DNA from: Actinostola sp. cb2023
Taxonomy: Eukaryota; Cnidaria; Anthozoa; Actiniaria; Actinostolidae
DNA length: 64,000 nt
Reading direction: 5' to 3'
NCBI GenBank assembly: GCA_033675265.1
Contig: JAUJYZ010000289.1
Location: 345,001-409,000, forward strand
Shown: piece after piece, positions 11,641 to 22,977 of the stretch
Position numbering within the stretch: position 1 is the stretch's first letter
Layout: every line of letters starts with the position of its first letter
Translations under genes and position numbers: made by a program
Notes under the pieces: generated by a model
Database searches by the model: none
Told to the model about the DNA's origin: nothing
The model's input: the letters and a program-made list of their open reading frames with translations, nothing else

Positions 11641-11745
11641 TTTGTAATTGTTGAGCCAGTAATTCCATAAACCAGCGGTAAAGCGTATACCGCTGACCAA
11701 GTAGTGAGCCAACTGAAAACAGCCAATCAAAAACGGATATAACTA
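11641..11745. promoter_or_regulatory. bidirectional promoter of the EnSpm gene pair
   Basis: Only 105 bp separate the transposase ATG (11640, minus) from the first codon of the SAM gene (11746, plus). The interval and the start of the plus-strand frame hold three CCAAT boxes (agccaatcaaa, agccaatcgag, gccaatcaca). No TATA box is evident. Head-to-head arrangement suggests that one promoter drives both transposon genes. Confidence 0.5.
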
Positions 11746-14700
11746 GTGGCGCCAAAAACTAACAATACAAGCCAATCGAGCCAATCACAGAACGAGGCAG
11801 GGAAGGAAAAGCACGAGAACACCATCCTTCCTTGTCTCTTCAAAACAACTGCGATAGAAATAGAGGCTGCAAAGGTTGGCAAGAAGTTTCGCTCTTCTCT
11901 TCCTTTTAATTCAAATGACTCCGACACAGATACAACAGAGACAACAGAAATACTCTCAGCTGGCTCACTATCAGACGAAGCAAACATTCCTCTCTCTCAG
12001 AAGTGCTCAGGTGTCCCCAAACTTCAGCGAACTCACCGAACGATGAAAGTTCTTTGGCCGCCATCACCCCCATTGTCTTCAACAACTTCGAATGGCGCCA
12101 CAATCTCTTCGCCTTCCTCTGGCAAACCTGCAGATCGCTCAGGTATTGTATAGTCCTTAATCTAAAGTTCCATTAGTCTGACTGTAGATGTACTGAATTG
12201 CTTTTCTATCTCTTTTCGATTGAAGATCTTACTGTCCCGCCACCATCCACATCTTCGAATGGCGCCAAAATCTCTTCGCCTTCAAGGTCTTCAAGCAAAT
12301 CTGCAGATCCCTTAGGTATTGTATAGTTTAGTCTAAAAGGTCTATTGGTATAAACTGTGGAAATACTGAATTGCTTTTCTATATCTTTTCAATTGAAGAT
12401 CTTTTAATATAAGCTTAAAGGGCAAGTTTCATGAAATTGTCACATTGTAAATAATTAACAATTTTGAAAAGTATTTTACCTGAAAAAACTGTTTTCAAAA
12501 TAAAAAAAAAAATTAGTTGATGGTTTATTACAGCGTAGTTTGGCGTCAAAGTTTCGCTATCGTGTTCAAATTTTGCCGCCTATCAAATTTGGTGACGTCA
12601 TTGCGTGACGTCATGGGGGTCCTTGTCGAGCGCGCGTATTTATTGTGTGTTGTTTTCGATCGTCTTTCGATCTTCTTTGAGTTGTAAGCTTTAAATTTAT
12701 ATTTTAAAAGTCAAAATGCCAAAGAAATGCGTGGCCTGTTCTGTTCCAAGCGAAAGGATATCCAGGATATCCGTTCATCGGTTCCCTAAGACCCACATTG
12801 ATTTTAAAAAATGGGAGAAGTTTGTTCAAATCCATAGGAAAGATTGGAAGGCAACAACAAGTAGTTATATGTGTAGTCTGCATTTTCAGCCATCAGATTA
12901 CGTAGACAACGACATTAAAAAGTCTCTTGGATTCAACGTTATGTAAGTACAAGTTTTAAACTTCTATTCAGCCTTTAAATGTCTAGGAAATTTGCGTGAA
13001 AAAGAGTCTAAAATTCGCAGTGCGATCGAACTAAGTAGCTTACATCAGTTTTAAAACAATGAGTTTACGTTGTCAGTGCTCAATTTTTCCAGAAACAAAC
13101 TAAAACCAGACGCTGTAGCATCCGTACACGCAGTTGTCACAAGCCAGTCAAGAAGTGTAAAAGTAGAAAGGTCTGCTTTTGTAAAACGCAATGCGATAAG
13201 GGTGAGTTTTTGTCCGGTGTTTCTTGTAGAAACCTTTTTGCTCTTATGTTTTGATAAACATGATGTGTATTTGCATTTAAATATTTAGGTCTTAAACGAA
13301 GCCTTAGAAGAATATGATAGAAACAAAAACTTCGATAAAATCGAAAACAACTGTGTAAGTAACGTTTTCTCTGTTGTTTTAAAGGTACATTAACGATTTA
13401 TAACTGTTTATCCGCCCTATTTATTAGGCCTCACAGTCACAAGCATCCGAAACAGAAGATAACGACGCCTCCACTTGTACTCATACCGTGCACACGCAGA
13501 CCCCTACTGAAACAAGAAATGTCAAAACACAAGCTTTTATTAAAGGAAAGAGCAAAGGTTATTCGTTTTCTGTATTATTTTATGCCAGTTCTATTCTGCA
13601 CAATTACACCTGTTTTCACAAACGTTGCCTTTTACAAAATAGTAATGTGCATTTCTTTTGTTTCTCTAGTTAATTCCTTTTTTGCTATTTTACTTACTAT
13701 TTTGGATTTTGTAAAAGGGCAACGTTTTTGAAAACAGGTGTATATGAAAATTGCCTAATATAATTAACAATTTATAATAAAATTCAAACCTACAGCTTAT
13801 ATTTGTCTTTATATTAGGTGTTCAAGTCAGCAGAAGGCAAAAGAGCATTGGGATTCAGTGCAATCTCTTATCTACTAACAATAAAACAATATCACTTACT
13901 ATGAATACCTGTGGTCAGCCAGCCGATGAAGTTGTAAGACCTGAAGAGTCTGAAGATGATGATGATCCATATTACTGTATGCATGATGACAGCACCAGTA
14001 ATTATGAAGATTCAAGTGATGATGATGAAGCGCTAGACTCAGACGAGGGGTGAGTATCATGGAATGAGACATTAGTGTCATGCAGGTCTCATTTATTGTT
14101 GAACTCTCATTAATAAGCTATGCTGGTTACATATTACTGTTTTGATTTCAGGGACATTTCTTACAGTCTAGCAAACCAGGAACGCAAGTTTATTGTTTTT
14201 GAATCATGCTTATTACAGTTGTTCTCAATATGTTTTCTATGCATATCTGAAAATGCCAAGTCATCAGTAGCATACATTAAGGGCACCCTAGTTGTTGTAA
14301 AACAAAAATGTAACCAGTGTGGTAACATCTTCGAATGGTCATCTCAACCAAAGATCGGAGCAACAGCAGCTGGAAACATCCTGCTATCAGCAGCCATCCT
14401 TTTTGTTGGGGCATTACCACGAAAAACACTAACAGTTTTAAAGTTCTTGGGAATTGCATGTATTTCAGAAAACACATATTTTCGTCATCAAAGTTCTTTT
14501 CTTTTAAAAACAATCGAAAATGTATTGAACGATGAAGAAGGTAATCTAATGGAAGAGAGGAAGCACAAACCCCTGAAGCTTGGAGGAGATGGCAGAAAAG
14601 ATAGTGTAGGACATAGTGCCAAATATGGTAGCTATACACTAATGGATTTGGATGATAATAAAATAATTTTTATACATGTTGTTCAGGTATTGGAGCATTT

Positions 14701-17700
14701 TACCAAAATAATTATTCATTTGAATGTAAAAGAGATAAGACTTATCTAAAATATTAATTTACTTATTTCATAGAGTAATGAAGTTAAAAGCTCAAATCAT
14801 ATGGAGCTAGAAGGCTTAAAGAGAGCCTTACAAAGACTCACCCAACTATACAAGGCTAAAATAGAAGTTATTATTACTGACCGATATCTCATGGTCCAAA
14901 AATACCTAAGAGAAAATTGGGAAAATGTGATACACTACTATGATGTTTGGCATGTGGCAAAAGGTAAATCATTATAATAAATATTATTGAGATTATATAT
15001 ATTAGTTATTTCTATATTGAAGTTGCACTTTTCTTTTATCTAGGTCTAAAGAAAAAGTTGCTCTCTCTTGGAAACTCAAAAGGTAATGAAGTAGTACATA
15101 TGTGGATAAAAAGCATCACAAAACCATATGTACTGGGTTGCAAATTCAAGGTAAATATTAACTTATTCAGTATTAGAGTACAAACACTTCAACCGTGCAA
15201 CATAGTGGTAACTATTAGTACTAATTGTTAAATAGTACTATTTCACGGTTATATTGCTTGCACTCTAGTACTCCATCGAGCAATTTAAAAATTACCGGTA
15301 CATTGTCATTGTAATCAAATAACACGAGAGGACATTTCTTACAGCAATGGTGATGGTAACCTTGCTCTGGCAAAGTGGGAGTCTCTAATTGGACATATTC
15401 AAGATAGACACAAAAAACATCCTAATAAACTTTACCCTGAATGTACACATCCTAAAGTCAAAAGAAAGTGGTTGAAACTAGGTATTATAACATAGCATTG
15501 ATATAACGCACGCTCTGATTGGCTAATTGGCACTCTGAGAAGCTAGAGTCGCAATCGGCTACGCCTCGTGTGACTCTTACGCTTTTCTCGTGCTTAGCAG
15601 CCTGCCGGGTGCATCCATAACTCGATGGACGCACGCTGAGCATTGACCATTTCTTCAATAATTCAGAATTTGAAGAGACCTATCACTAAACACATTCATA
15701 TCAAAGACAATAATAATAACACTTTATATTAATAATACACAACAGGAGGGAAATTTGCACGAGCATGCGTTCGGCCGCTGAATCGTAATGGCTTGATCGC
15801 GGTAATCAATAACAGGAAAGTCCGTTTCAAGACCACAAATTGCCCCAAAATTACTCAAAAAGCTTCATAAACTATCCAACTTTATTTCTAAGCATTTATT
15901 TTTAAGGTTTTAGGTTTCCAAACTCTCCTATAATTTCTTTTGAAGCGAAGCGATAAATTACACAGGCACCCCAAAAGGTAAATAAAGGCCAAGGACCGTT
16001 GATACAACACTAAAATTGTGATTTTTGAACATTTCCCCATTTTTTAGATGAAAAGCAAGTGCACACATTTAAAATATGTCTGATAAACTTGCAATATTTA
16101 TAGTAATTTCTTGGGAGATCGTAGATAGATTTCAAACAGTAAAGCAAAACATGTTCAAAAATCGAGTAAAAATATGTCATATTCCATACACATAGTTCAC
16201 TTCATAAACCTCAGCCGATCACAGTGATATATTGTGTTCTGCAACTAGTAACTGTGGAGTTATAAAAGATACGCAGACATTGTGAGAAATGCAATTCCAA
16301 ACTGTTTTTTTTTGGGGAGCAAAGTTATGTTAAATATGCATTTGGGCTCAACATGCCGAAGAAATCGGTCAAAAACACAATCTTCCCCATTTTTGCCAAT
16401 CAAAAATATTTTAGATAGCTTTTTAGACAGCATAGCTTTTAATATTTCTGCTCACAAAACTTGGGAGATCTATAGTAGATTTCGAGTTAATGAAGCATCA
16501 AACTTGCTAATACAAGAAGTTTTATGAAAATATACTAGGTTTAAGACTGTATTCTATGAACGTTTCGTCTTCGATCTTCATCAAAGTTGTATATTCAAGT
16601 CACTATCACATGTGTACTTATCATCGTCCCTACTTCAGTAGAAGATTTTCTTCAGTGCTTGCAATAATTAAACGCGAAACCATCGCTGGTAAATACCAAG
16701 ACGCCATTTTGTCAACACAGGGATGTTCGCTTGCAGTGATAATAAAGTGCTTTAGAACAATCTATTCAAGTCTAATTGCGTTCTTCCATGATAAATTGAA
16801 ATATCTAAGTCTTCGTATAGCCTCTGGTGGCAGTTAAGTCCAATGTCAGCCTTGGAAGTAGCAATGAAACCGTTTTAAAATCCTAAGTTAACTCGCATTC
16901 GATGGCCTGAAGTCGAAGCTTCGCTTGAACTCACAACTGGTCGCGCATGCGCGCAACAGAATTCCCTCCTGCTATAATACACAATATTTTTATTGTTATA
17001 ATAAAAAAACCTTAGAGCAATGCTAGAGTACAAACACTAAAACCGTGCAACGTTTTGCACTAAATAGCGCTAATGAGACAATAGAAAACAATAGGGATAA
17101 CACTATTTATTTTAGTACTATTTAGTGCTAATTAGGTTGCACGCTTTTAGTGTTTGTACTCTATACAGCGCTTATTAAATATTAGTACTGTATTAAATAT
17201 TATTAATGGTCAATTTGTGTCAAAACACTGAATAGATGCAAATAACTAAAATACCTATTCTTGAAAATGTATACCAGGTGAAGAGGTCACAGAAAAGCTA
17301 TGTGGTATTTTAGAGAAGACAAACCTTCGAAAGGACATGAAAAAGCTATCCCCAATTGGTCAAACATCTGCCATTGAGGGGTTTCACAGTTTGCTGAACC
17401 ATTTTGCTCCAAAGATGGTACACTTTTCATATAGTTCTATGAAATGCAGGTAAAATAATACATGCACATGCGTGTCAATACATCAATAAACATACATACA
17501 TGTATATACAGCAATATGCAGAAATTCTGATCCATTTGACTAAAATACATATATATCAAAAACCTACTTAAAATTATGGGATGGCTACGCTGATATTTAT
17601 TTCATAAAGCCTCGCTGGCAGACAACTAGAAAAAAATATCAGCGTAACCATCCCATAATCTAAAGTAGGTTTTTGATATATATGTATTTTAGTCAAATGG

Positions 17701-20700
17701 ATCAGAATTTCTGCATATTGCTGTATCAAAATATTAATACATACATCAACATATTTGAAATTCTCTTGTGTAACCACTCCTCTGGCCTCAATATGTGTAA
17801 AGAAGCATGTTATATGTCAGAAAATATTTTTAGTACTAGCAAGTTTACTTTGTAAGCTACACACTGTAATAATGTTTCTATAGGTTGCAGCTAGCAGCAT
17901 TGCATTTCAATGAAAATAATTCCAGAGAGCAAGCAACAAGGAAAGATGGGGTTCCCCAATACAGCATACATTTCCCAAAATCTAAAAAAGGAGAATTCAC
18001 AGTCAGAAAGCAGCTAGTTAAATGTACTTATGGTATGGTTAATTTGATTATGTTTGGATTACAATAATTTACTGTCCTCTAAAACCTAATTATAACATGG
18101 CAGTTTAACTTTTCAAATTGCAGAATATGTTGACAAGCTATTTGATGAACTCTTTGATGTACTAGGGAGAGAGCCAGATGAACAGGTCCTAGAAATTGAG
18201 ACACCACCACCCCTTTGTCAAAAATATAAACACCCAATTAAACAAGAAGCTATCCAGGATCACAGTTCAAGATTCCCCAAAAAGGAATTAAAGGTTAAAG
18301 GTTTTGATCATTTCATATACATGTAGCATCATGCAGTGAATAACTCTCATTGAAATATAAGTAATACAATAAGTACTATCAGTACAGTAAAATGTATTAC
18401 ATTGAGTACTTATTCCCTGTACATCATTAATAAAATTAGTGCTGTTTACCTTACCTGTTTGCTAAAAAAATAAATGTTTTTTCCAAAAGTTATAACGTCT
18501 TGTATTAAAATGAAAATGGCAAAAGAAAGCCAAGGACAAATAACACACAGCATAAAGTATTCCACAGCTTACAACGGAGAATATCATCGGCCTGTACTCG
18601 TAATTAGAAGATAAAAATATGCAAACATTATCACTGGAAGTAGATTTAATTTGTACAAAATATATAACAAGAGAAAATACCTAGTTGACAATCACACTGA
18701 TTGCAAAGGAAAACCTTACATGTTGGAGGCAATAAATGAATGAATCTCGTCACATAATTAATACTAAACAATTTCTTATGTTTTAGGTTACTTCGATGGA
18801 TTGATGTACAATGTTTAAAAAAAGACATGATGAGGAAAAGAACGAATTTCGGTCTTGAATATACCAAGCCAAATAAAATTAAAAAATAGCTGAGACTTGA
18901 AGTTTGTGAACTTTCTAAGAAAGTAATTTAGTCATCAGGATCATGAAACCCCTCGAATACAAAATCGTCTTCCAAACCTGGTGGTGGGAAAATGTGCTGA
19001 TACACGACACAACACAAGCCGGTAAAACAACACGAATGTGGCGACCAAGCCAGCCCCAACACCATCGAACAAATTGTCTGTAAGCAATATGTCTAAGTCG
19101 TTTGTGTTCTTCCGCGTCATAATCTCCGTACTGTTGTTTGTACGCAAACCACGCGGTTTCCAACACATCGAGATCAATACAAACAGCAAGAAAACCAGGA
19201 TTAAGAGTCATACAGGCTGGCGTCTCAATTCCTCTTTTCTCACAAGTATTCATGTTCCTGTCCATTACTTTCGATAGCTCACGACAGCAAACACACTCTC
19301 TCTCGGTATCTTGTCGCTGACAAAACTCACAATGGCACCATTCGTTATTTGTTGTCCTAGCGCCTTCGACTTCATCACTCGAACTGACAGAACCCGGGTC
19401 AGAACTATTGGATGCCGAGACTTCTGGCTCAAACATGTAAGGTTTCGGTCCATCGCCGTCAGAATGATAAATATCTACTTCACAGTCCGATTCACACTCG
19501 AGAATGGCTTCAGAATTACTTCCACAAGAAGAACTTTCGCCACTTTTGCAAGACTCACACGAAGAATTGTCCGCCATTTTGTTCATGCTCAGTCGACATA
19601 CAAAATGATGACCCCCATGACGTCATTTCCGGTATAGCGTCGCATCGATCAGTGAGCGAGAACGCGGCATTTTCTAGATTAATTTTAGTTATATTAAGAC
19701 ATTTTAGTGTACATGTTTCCGTTGAAATTCAATTATATATAATGTAAGCTTCCTGTATATGGCGTTTTTCGACATAAAATAATTTCATGAAACTTGCCCT
19801 TTAAGTTAACTTACTGACATCCCCCCATCCACTTCTTCGACAGCTTCTAAAATGGCGCCAAAGTCTCGCCTTGTGAAGAGATTTGAATTGTGTTTTTATT
19901 TTTTTTCTGGAGTACATGTACACCGGTTAGTTTGGAAATAATGTTTTATTCCATGCCATATTTTGTAGGTTGGAATTTAACCGAAGTGAAGGAATGGATT
20001 ATTCATCTTTATGATGATGTGTCTGTAGCAGACAAGTTCTATGAACAAGAAGTTGATGGCAGAACACTTTTCTCAGACCAAATTCTAACCGAGGAATCAT
20101 TAACAATGCTTGGGCTGAACACTATTGGCAAGAAGGCCAGGTTCAAGTCTGCTGTTGAAAAGCTGAAAGGTAATGATTATCTTAGGCCCTTTTCAGATGT
20201 ACATGTAATCCCAACAACATGTCTAGCTTGATTTTTACTATTTTAAATCACACCTACCCCACCTTTGTGTTTACATGGTTAGGTAGTTGACCCTAGTACT
20301 AGGAAGATCCTAGCAGTAGGGTTATCCCTCTCTGATATAAACAAGGCCCGCCTAATAGGCCTTAGTTTTTAACATGTCCTTTCGGACCAACTTCTACATG
20401 TACATGTATACAATAGCTGACTATTGAATCTTGTGGTAACCTTACTGACCTCTTATTATAGAAAGTGAACAAATTCCCAAGGAGAGGCAGAAGGAGAAGG
20501 ACAATGGACTCCAGGGCATAGACAGACTGCTGACACATGCAGAAAAGAGGAAGTTGACTTGCGAAGACAAACGCTTATACAATACAAAGTAAGGGAAATT
20601 GTAGTACGTTTTTGATTTTGTTCTTCATGAAGTGGTGCTTGTGATTATGTAGTTTTTTATACTGTTAGTTAATTTTCATTAAACACTGTTCCTCTACAAA

Positions 20701-21910
20701 AGGGATAACCCACCCTCCCCATTTACACCTGAGGTTGACTGACAGCTGAAGGTGTAAGCCCTTGAGCCTATTCAAAAGTTGACCTTGCTGACAGGGGGCG
20801 TATTCGAGACGTACTGTATTGTATTAGATGATGTACAACTGTAGTACCAATCTCATGAAGAAAGACTTAGGGGGACTGAAGGGGGAGGGGTGGCTTATTT
20901 GAGACAGGGGTCTTATTGGAGGGGTCTTAGTGGCTTATTTGAGACAGGGGTCTTACCTTGTGGACAGCTGGCTTAATTGAGCATTTACAGCATTAAATAC
21001 AGTTTATTGTATTTAAATGTAATAGGAAGGAGACAACTTATTGTTTTTTTTCCCTTTTCTACAGGAAAAAAATGATTGTATCTGAAATAAACAAAGAGTG
21101 GGGAGATGAAATCCCATCATTTCGGCCATATTTCACTGAGCAAACACAACAGCTGGAAGAATTTTCAAAGAAACTTGCAAGTCAGGAATGCTATGCATTT
21201 AAAAGGTGCCATTTAGGACAAAATGCCATCAAAGAAATGGTGAAAATTACTATGACGGAGAAAAGACGGAAGTCTAAGAACTCAGTGATGCACAGTGGTG
21301 AAAGTGACTTATCTACTGACACTGCAAGCTCAACTGATTCATCACCATCTATAAAGAAGGCAAAATATGACAAGTATTTTCATCCAGGTCAGTGTATATC
21401 AGTATTGTGAGCTAAATTGTGTTGAATTACAAAATGTAAAAGTGTGTGCCAACCAGAATACAGTAGAATCTACTAACTCAAACTCCCAAGGGAAGCGAAA
21501 ACATTGTTCGAGATAGCAGGAGTTTGAGTTAATGGGGTACTGTAATTTCTACTGTACATGTACTGTAAAATACAATGAAGGGATATCCTTGTATGGTTTG
21601 AGTTAGTGAGGTTAACGGAGAGTTAACGGAGTTCAAGATAGCAGGGTTCTACTCTGTATATAAATCACTGTCTTGTTTTCCCCTGTTATACATTAAATAA
21701 AATTATTTTTCTCCTTCAGATTTGACACAAGACAGCTGTAATGTCATCACTCTGGTGTGCATCAAGAAGGAAAACATCAAAGACGTTCAGATGTTGAAGC
21801 ATTTGATCCCGTTAAAGAAGTTGTTTGGATTATATCTCCTACGTGGTCAGGATAAAAACACATATGTAAGGGCAATAGCCAACTGCTTATTGACAAAAAC
21901 AACTACATAA
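11746..21910 (+). CDS. EnSpm-borne SAM-domain protein
   Basis: Six exons with mutually consistent phases: 11746-12142, 12226-12315, 19969-20169, 20462-20588, 21065-21387 and 21720-21910 (stop TAA). The N-terminus is Ser/Thr/Pro-rich and probably disordered. Exon 3 is a SAM domain of about 65 residues (WNLTEVKEWI, EVDGRTLF, LTMLGLNTIGKKARF), a fold that makes homo- or hetero-oligomers and sometimes binds RNA. Exons 4-5 are charged, with a Ser-rich stretch. The gene lies inside EnSpm, divergent from the transposase, so it is probably a transposon accessory protein, perhaps for oligomerising on termini. That role is inference. The frame opens at GTG in a tagtggcgcc context where aaaatggcgcc would be expected, so the start codon may be mutated. 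A Kolobok fills intron 2. Confidence 0.7.
12086..12414. repeat. tandem exon duplication, about 167-bp unit
   Basis: The segment containing cttcgaatggcgccacaatctc and the following intron recurs 167 bp later (12253). A third degenerate copy begins near 12390 and is split by the Kolobok, resuming at 19805 (ccatccacttcttcgacag). The SAM gene thus grew a repeated Ser/Pro-rich exon before the Kolobok landed in the last copy. Confidence 0.7.
12593..12613. promoter_or_regulatory. double CRE upstream of Kolobok transposase
   Basis: Two perfect palindromic TGACGTCA sites (12593-12600, 12606-12613) spaced by 5 bp, about 105-120 bp before the transposase ATG. This is the binding site of CREB/ATF bZIP factors. 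The second continues as TGACGTCATGGGGGTC, a word found again at the other end of the element. Confidence 0.6.
12716..18326 (+). CDS. Kolobok transposase with N-terminal THAP domain
   Basis: Twelve exons with GT-AG junctions and agreeing phases: 12716-12942, 13093-13201, 13289-13354, 13428-13557, 13818-14049, 14152-14686, 14774-14963, 15044-15150, 15345-15481, 17278-17449, 17884-18032 and 18124-18326. Exon 1 is a THAP zinc finger (CVAC near residue 5, invariant FP and W, CSLH), which binds the element's ends. Exons 4-5 form an acidic linker. The catalytic core follows: a zinc-ribbon-like CNQC, WSSQPKIG, then LGGDGRKDS (first Asp), ITDRYLMVQK (second Asp), YDVWHVAKG and SAIEGFHSL (Glu). The DDE reading is by similarity to Kolobok transposases. 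I found no stop or frameshift. It should excise the element and reinsert it at TTAA in the nucleus. Confidence 0.85.
15172..15283. repeat. degenerate copy of the AGAGTACAAACACT MITE
   Basis: Starts tagagtacaaacacttcaaccgtgcaac and ends ttgcactctagtac, matching the termini of the MITE at 17024-17163 with several changes. It lies in a Kolobok intron. Confidence 0.5.
15486..15654. mobile_element. short internally deleted Crypton-like element
   Basis: 169 bp whose two ends match the ends of the Crypton at 5805-7944: start TATAACATAG then GATATAACGCACGCTC, finish cataactcgatggacgcacgctgagcattgaccatt. It has no coding capacity. It lies in the Kolobok intron between exons 9 and 10. Confidence 0.7.
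15743..16971. mobile_element. 1.2-kb element with CAGGAGGGAA ends
   Basis: Terminal CAGGAGGGAA is inverted at the far end as TTCCCTCCTG, and gcatgcg occurs just inside both ends. The flanks share taatacacaa, but offset by a few bases, so the duplication is uncertain. No recognisable protein inside. The CAG start hints at hAT, which is a guess. It lies in the same Kolobok intron as the short Crypton-like copy. Confidence 0.55.
17024..17163. mobile_element. 140-bp MITE with 28-bp inverted ends
   Basis: TAGAGTACAAACACTAAAAC at the left is inverted at the right (one mismatch in 28 bp), and gcactaaatagcgctaat is inverted internally. A decayed relative lies at 15172-15283. Target duplication not resolved. 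Confidence 0.65.
17509..17726. repeat. long hairpin, about 91-bp arms
   Basis: 17509-17600 and 17636-17726 are nearly perfect inverted copies (atgcagaaattctgatcc... / ...ggatcagaatttctgcat) around a 35-bp loop, in the Kolobok intron before exon 11. In pre-mRNA it would fold into a long stem. It could be a MITE or a source of small RNA. Confidence 0.75.
18928..19586 (-). pseudogene. P2X7 C-terminal (ballast)-like protein carried by Kolobok
   Basis: Minus-strand frame from ATG 19586 (a second ATG at 19577). The first third is acidic and Ser/Cys-rich. Then comes the cysteine pattern of the P2X7 intracellular C-terminal domain: WCHCEFC, ECVCCREL, CMTLNPGF, VCIDLDVLE, YRQFVRWCWGWLG, and RVVLPACVV. 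In P2X7 this region binds zinc and guanine nucleotide; no channel segment is present here. Near 18990-19005 the frame is off by one base. A different frame then continues with FPPPGLEDD and ends at 18928, the usual family ending, so a single indel probably truncates the protein (or is a sequence error). It converges on the transposase gene and starts beside its own CRE. Its role in transposition is unknown. Confidence 0.7.
19618..19632. promoter_or_regulatory. CRE and ETS site upstream of P2X7-like gene
   Basis: TGACGTCA at 19618-19625, followed by TTCCGG at 19627-19632, begins 32 bp upstream of the minus-strand ATG at 19586. On that strand the CRE continues TGACGTCATGGGGGTC, the same 16-bp word as at 12606. 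Both Kolobok genes seem to use the same class of bZIP site. Confidence 0.55.
21461..21655. mobile_element. Tc1-type MITE in SAM-gene intron
   Basis: Ends acagtagaatct and gggttctactctgta are imperfect inverses, and the inside repeats gagttag/ctaactc blocks. This is the CAGTAGAACC class with TA target. Non-coding. Confidence 0.5.
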
Positions 21911-22559
21911 CTATTGAGGAAGGGGCTGACCTAGCAAAACTGCGTAGAGAAGACATCAAGTGTACTAAAGAGCTAAAACTGTAAGGAGACTGTAAGGACA
22001 AAAATGGATGCTGACATTAGTAGCATGTACGTACATTGTATGAAGTTGCGTGAGGTTACAAAGATACATCAGAACTTTGTGTTGGAAATTATCAAACTGG
22101 ACTAGATTGCTGCATCATTGGCTATGGAACACTATATAGTTATTACTGACGGTTTAATGTTTGTTAAATGACTTATGAGCATATATGTATAATACTGTTC
22201 TGTTGTTGTTCTATGAACTGTACAAAGAAAGTTCAAGAAATGGATTTGAGCATTTTATTACTGTTCTATGAACTGTATGAAGAGAAGTATTTTTAAGTCA
22301 TAATACATATTGTTTGATTGTTTGCATTTGATGTGTACATGCCAAGGATAAGTTGCAGTCCAAATTAAAATATATTGTATTTCAAAAAGTGACATGATTA
22401 ACCATAGAGCCGTTGGGATAGGCGCTATATAAATGCCTACTATTATTATTATGATCAACGTAAATATATACATACTGGAGAATGAGAAATCCCAGTATGA
22501 AATTATAGTATTCCTTTTATGGAGAACAAAGTGATATCCTTATATAGTAAACATAAAAG

Positions 22560-22977
22560 CCAAAAAGGCTAAATGATTAGAAAAGTGGAATATGAGAATT
22601 CCAACGTTGGTTTCTTCATTCTTCCTTTCTGGTTTTCACAAGATTATCCTTGTTTGGAAACTAAGGAAACCACATTTGGTAATTATATTCATTGTGGATA
22701 ATCAAAATTCCATACTGCCTTTTGCTGTTGGATTTCTGTTCCATTTGGAAAACAGAAAACCATAATAGGATATTTGACACCATGGGTTATTTAAAATCCA
22801 TGTTTGGTTAATAGGTTTTCTATATTTGGAAATTGCTTAGAGTTCCATTGCATAACCTACCTTGGAAATGTAAAAAACCACAATGTTATGGGATATAACC
22901 AAATTTGGAAAAAAGGCACTTTTTCCAAATGTGGAAATTCTTGATAAACCACATGAAAACCATATAAAAACCATACC
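22560..22977. repeat. EnSpm right subterminal region
   Basis: AT-rich, with scattered words shared with the left end: ccacatttgg, ccaaatttgg, tccaaatgtgg and ttttccaaat, in both orientations. No reading frame. By analogy with CACTA elements these would be transposase binding sites. Confidence 0.55.

Larger units (their letters stand above)
12419..19800 (+). mobile_element. Kolobok DNA transposon, 7.4 kb, nearly intact
   Basis: Left end AGGGCAAGTTTCATGAAATT and right end its inverse are flanked by TTAA on both sides (12415-12418, 19801-19804), the target duplication of Kolobok. The element encodes a 12-exon THAP transposase on plus and a P2X7-C-terminal-like protein on minus, converging. Introns contain a short Crypton-like copy, a 1.2-kb inverted-repeat element, a MITE and a long hairpin. 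The transposase frame is fully open, so this copy may be recent. Confidence 0.9.

Noticed and set aside
19038..19747. Plus-strand frames opposite the P2X7-like gene
   Set aside because: They lie antisense to a better-supported cysteine-patterned frame and have no domain signature.
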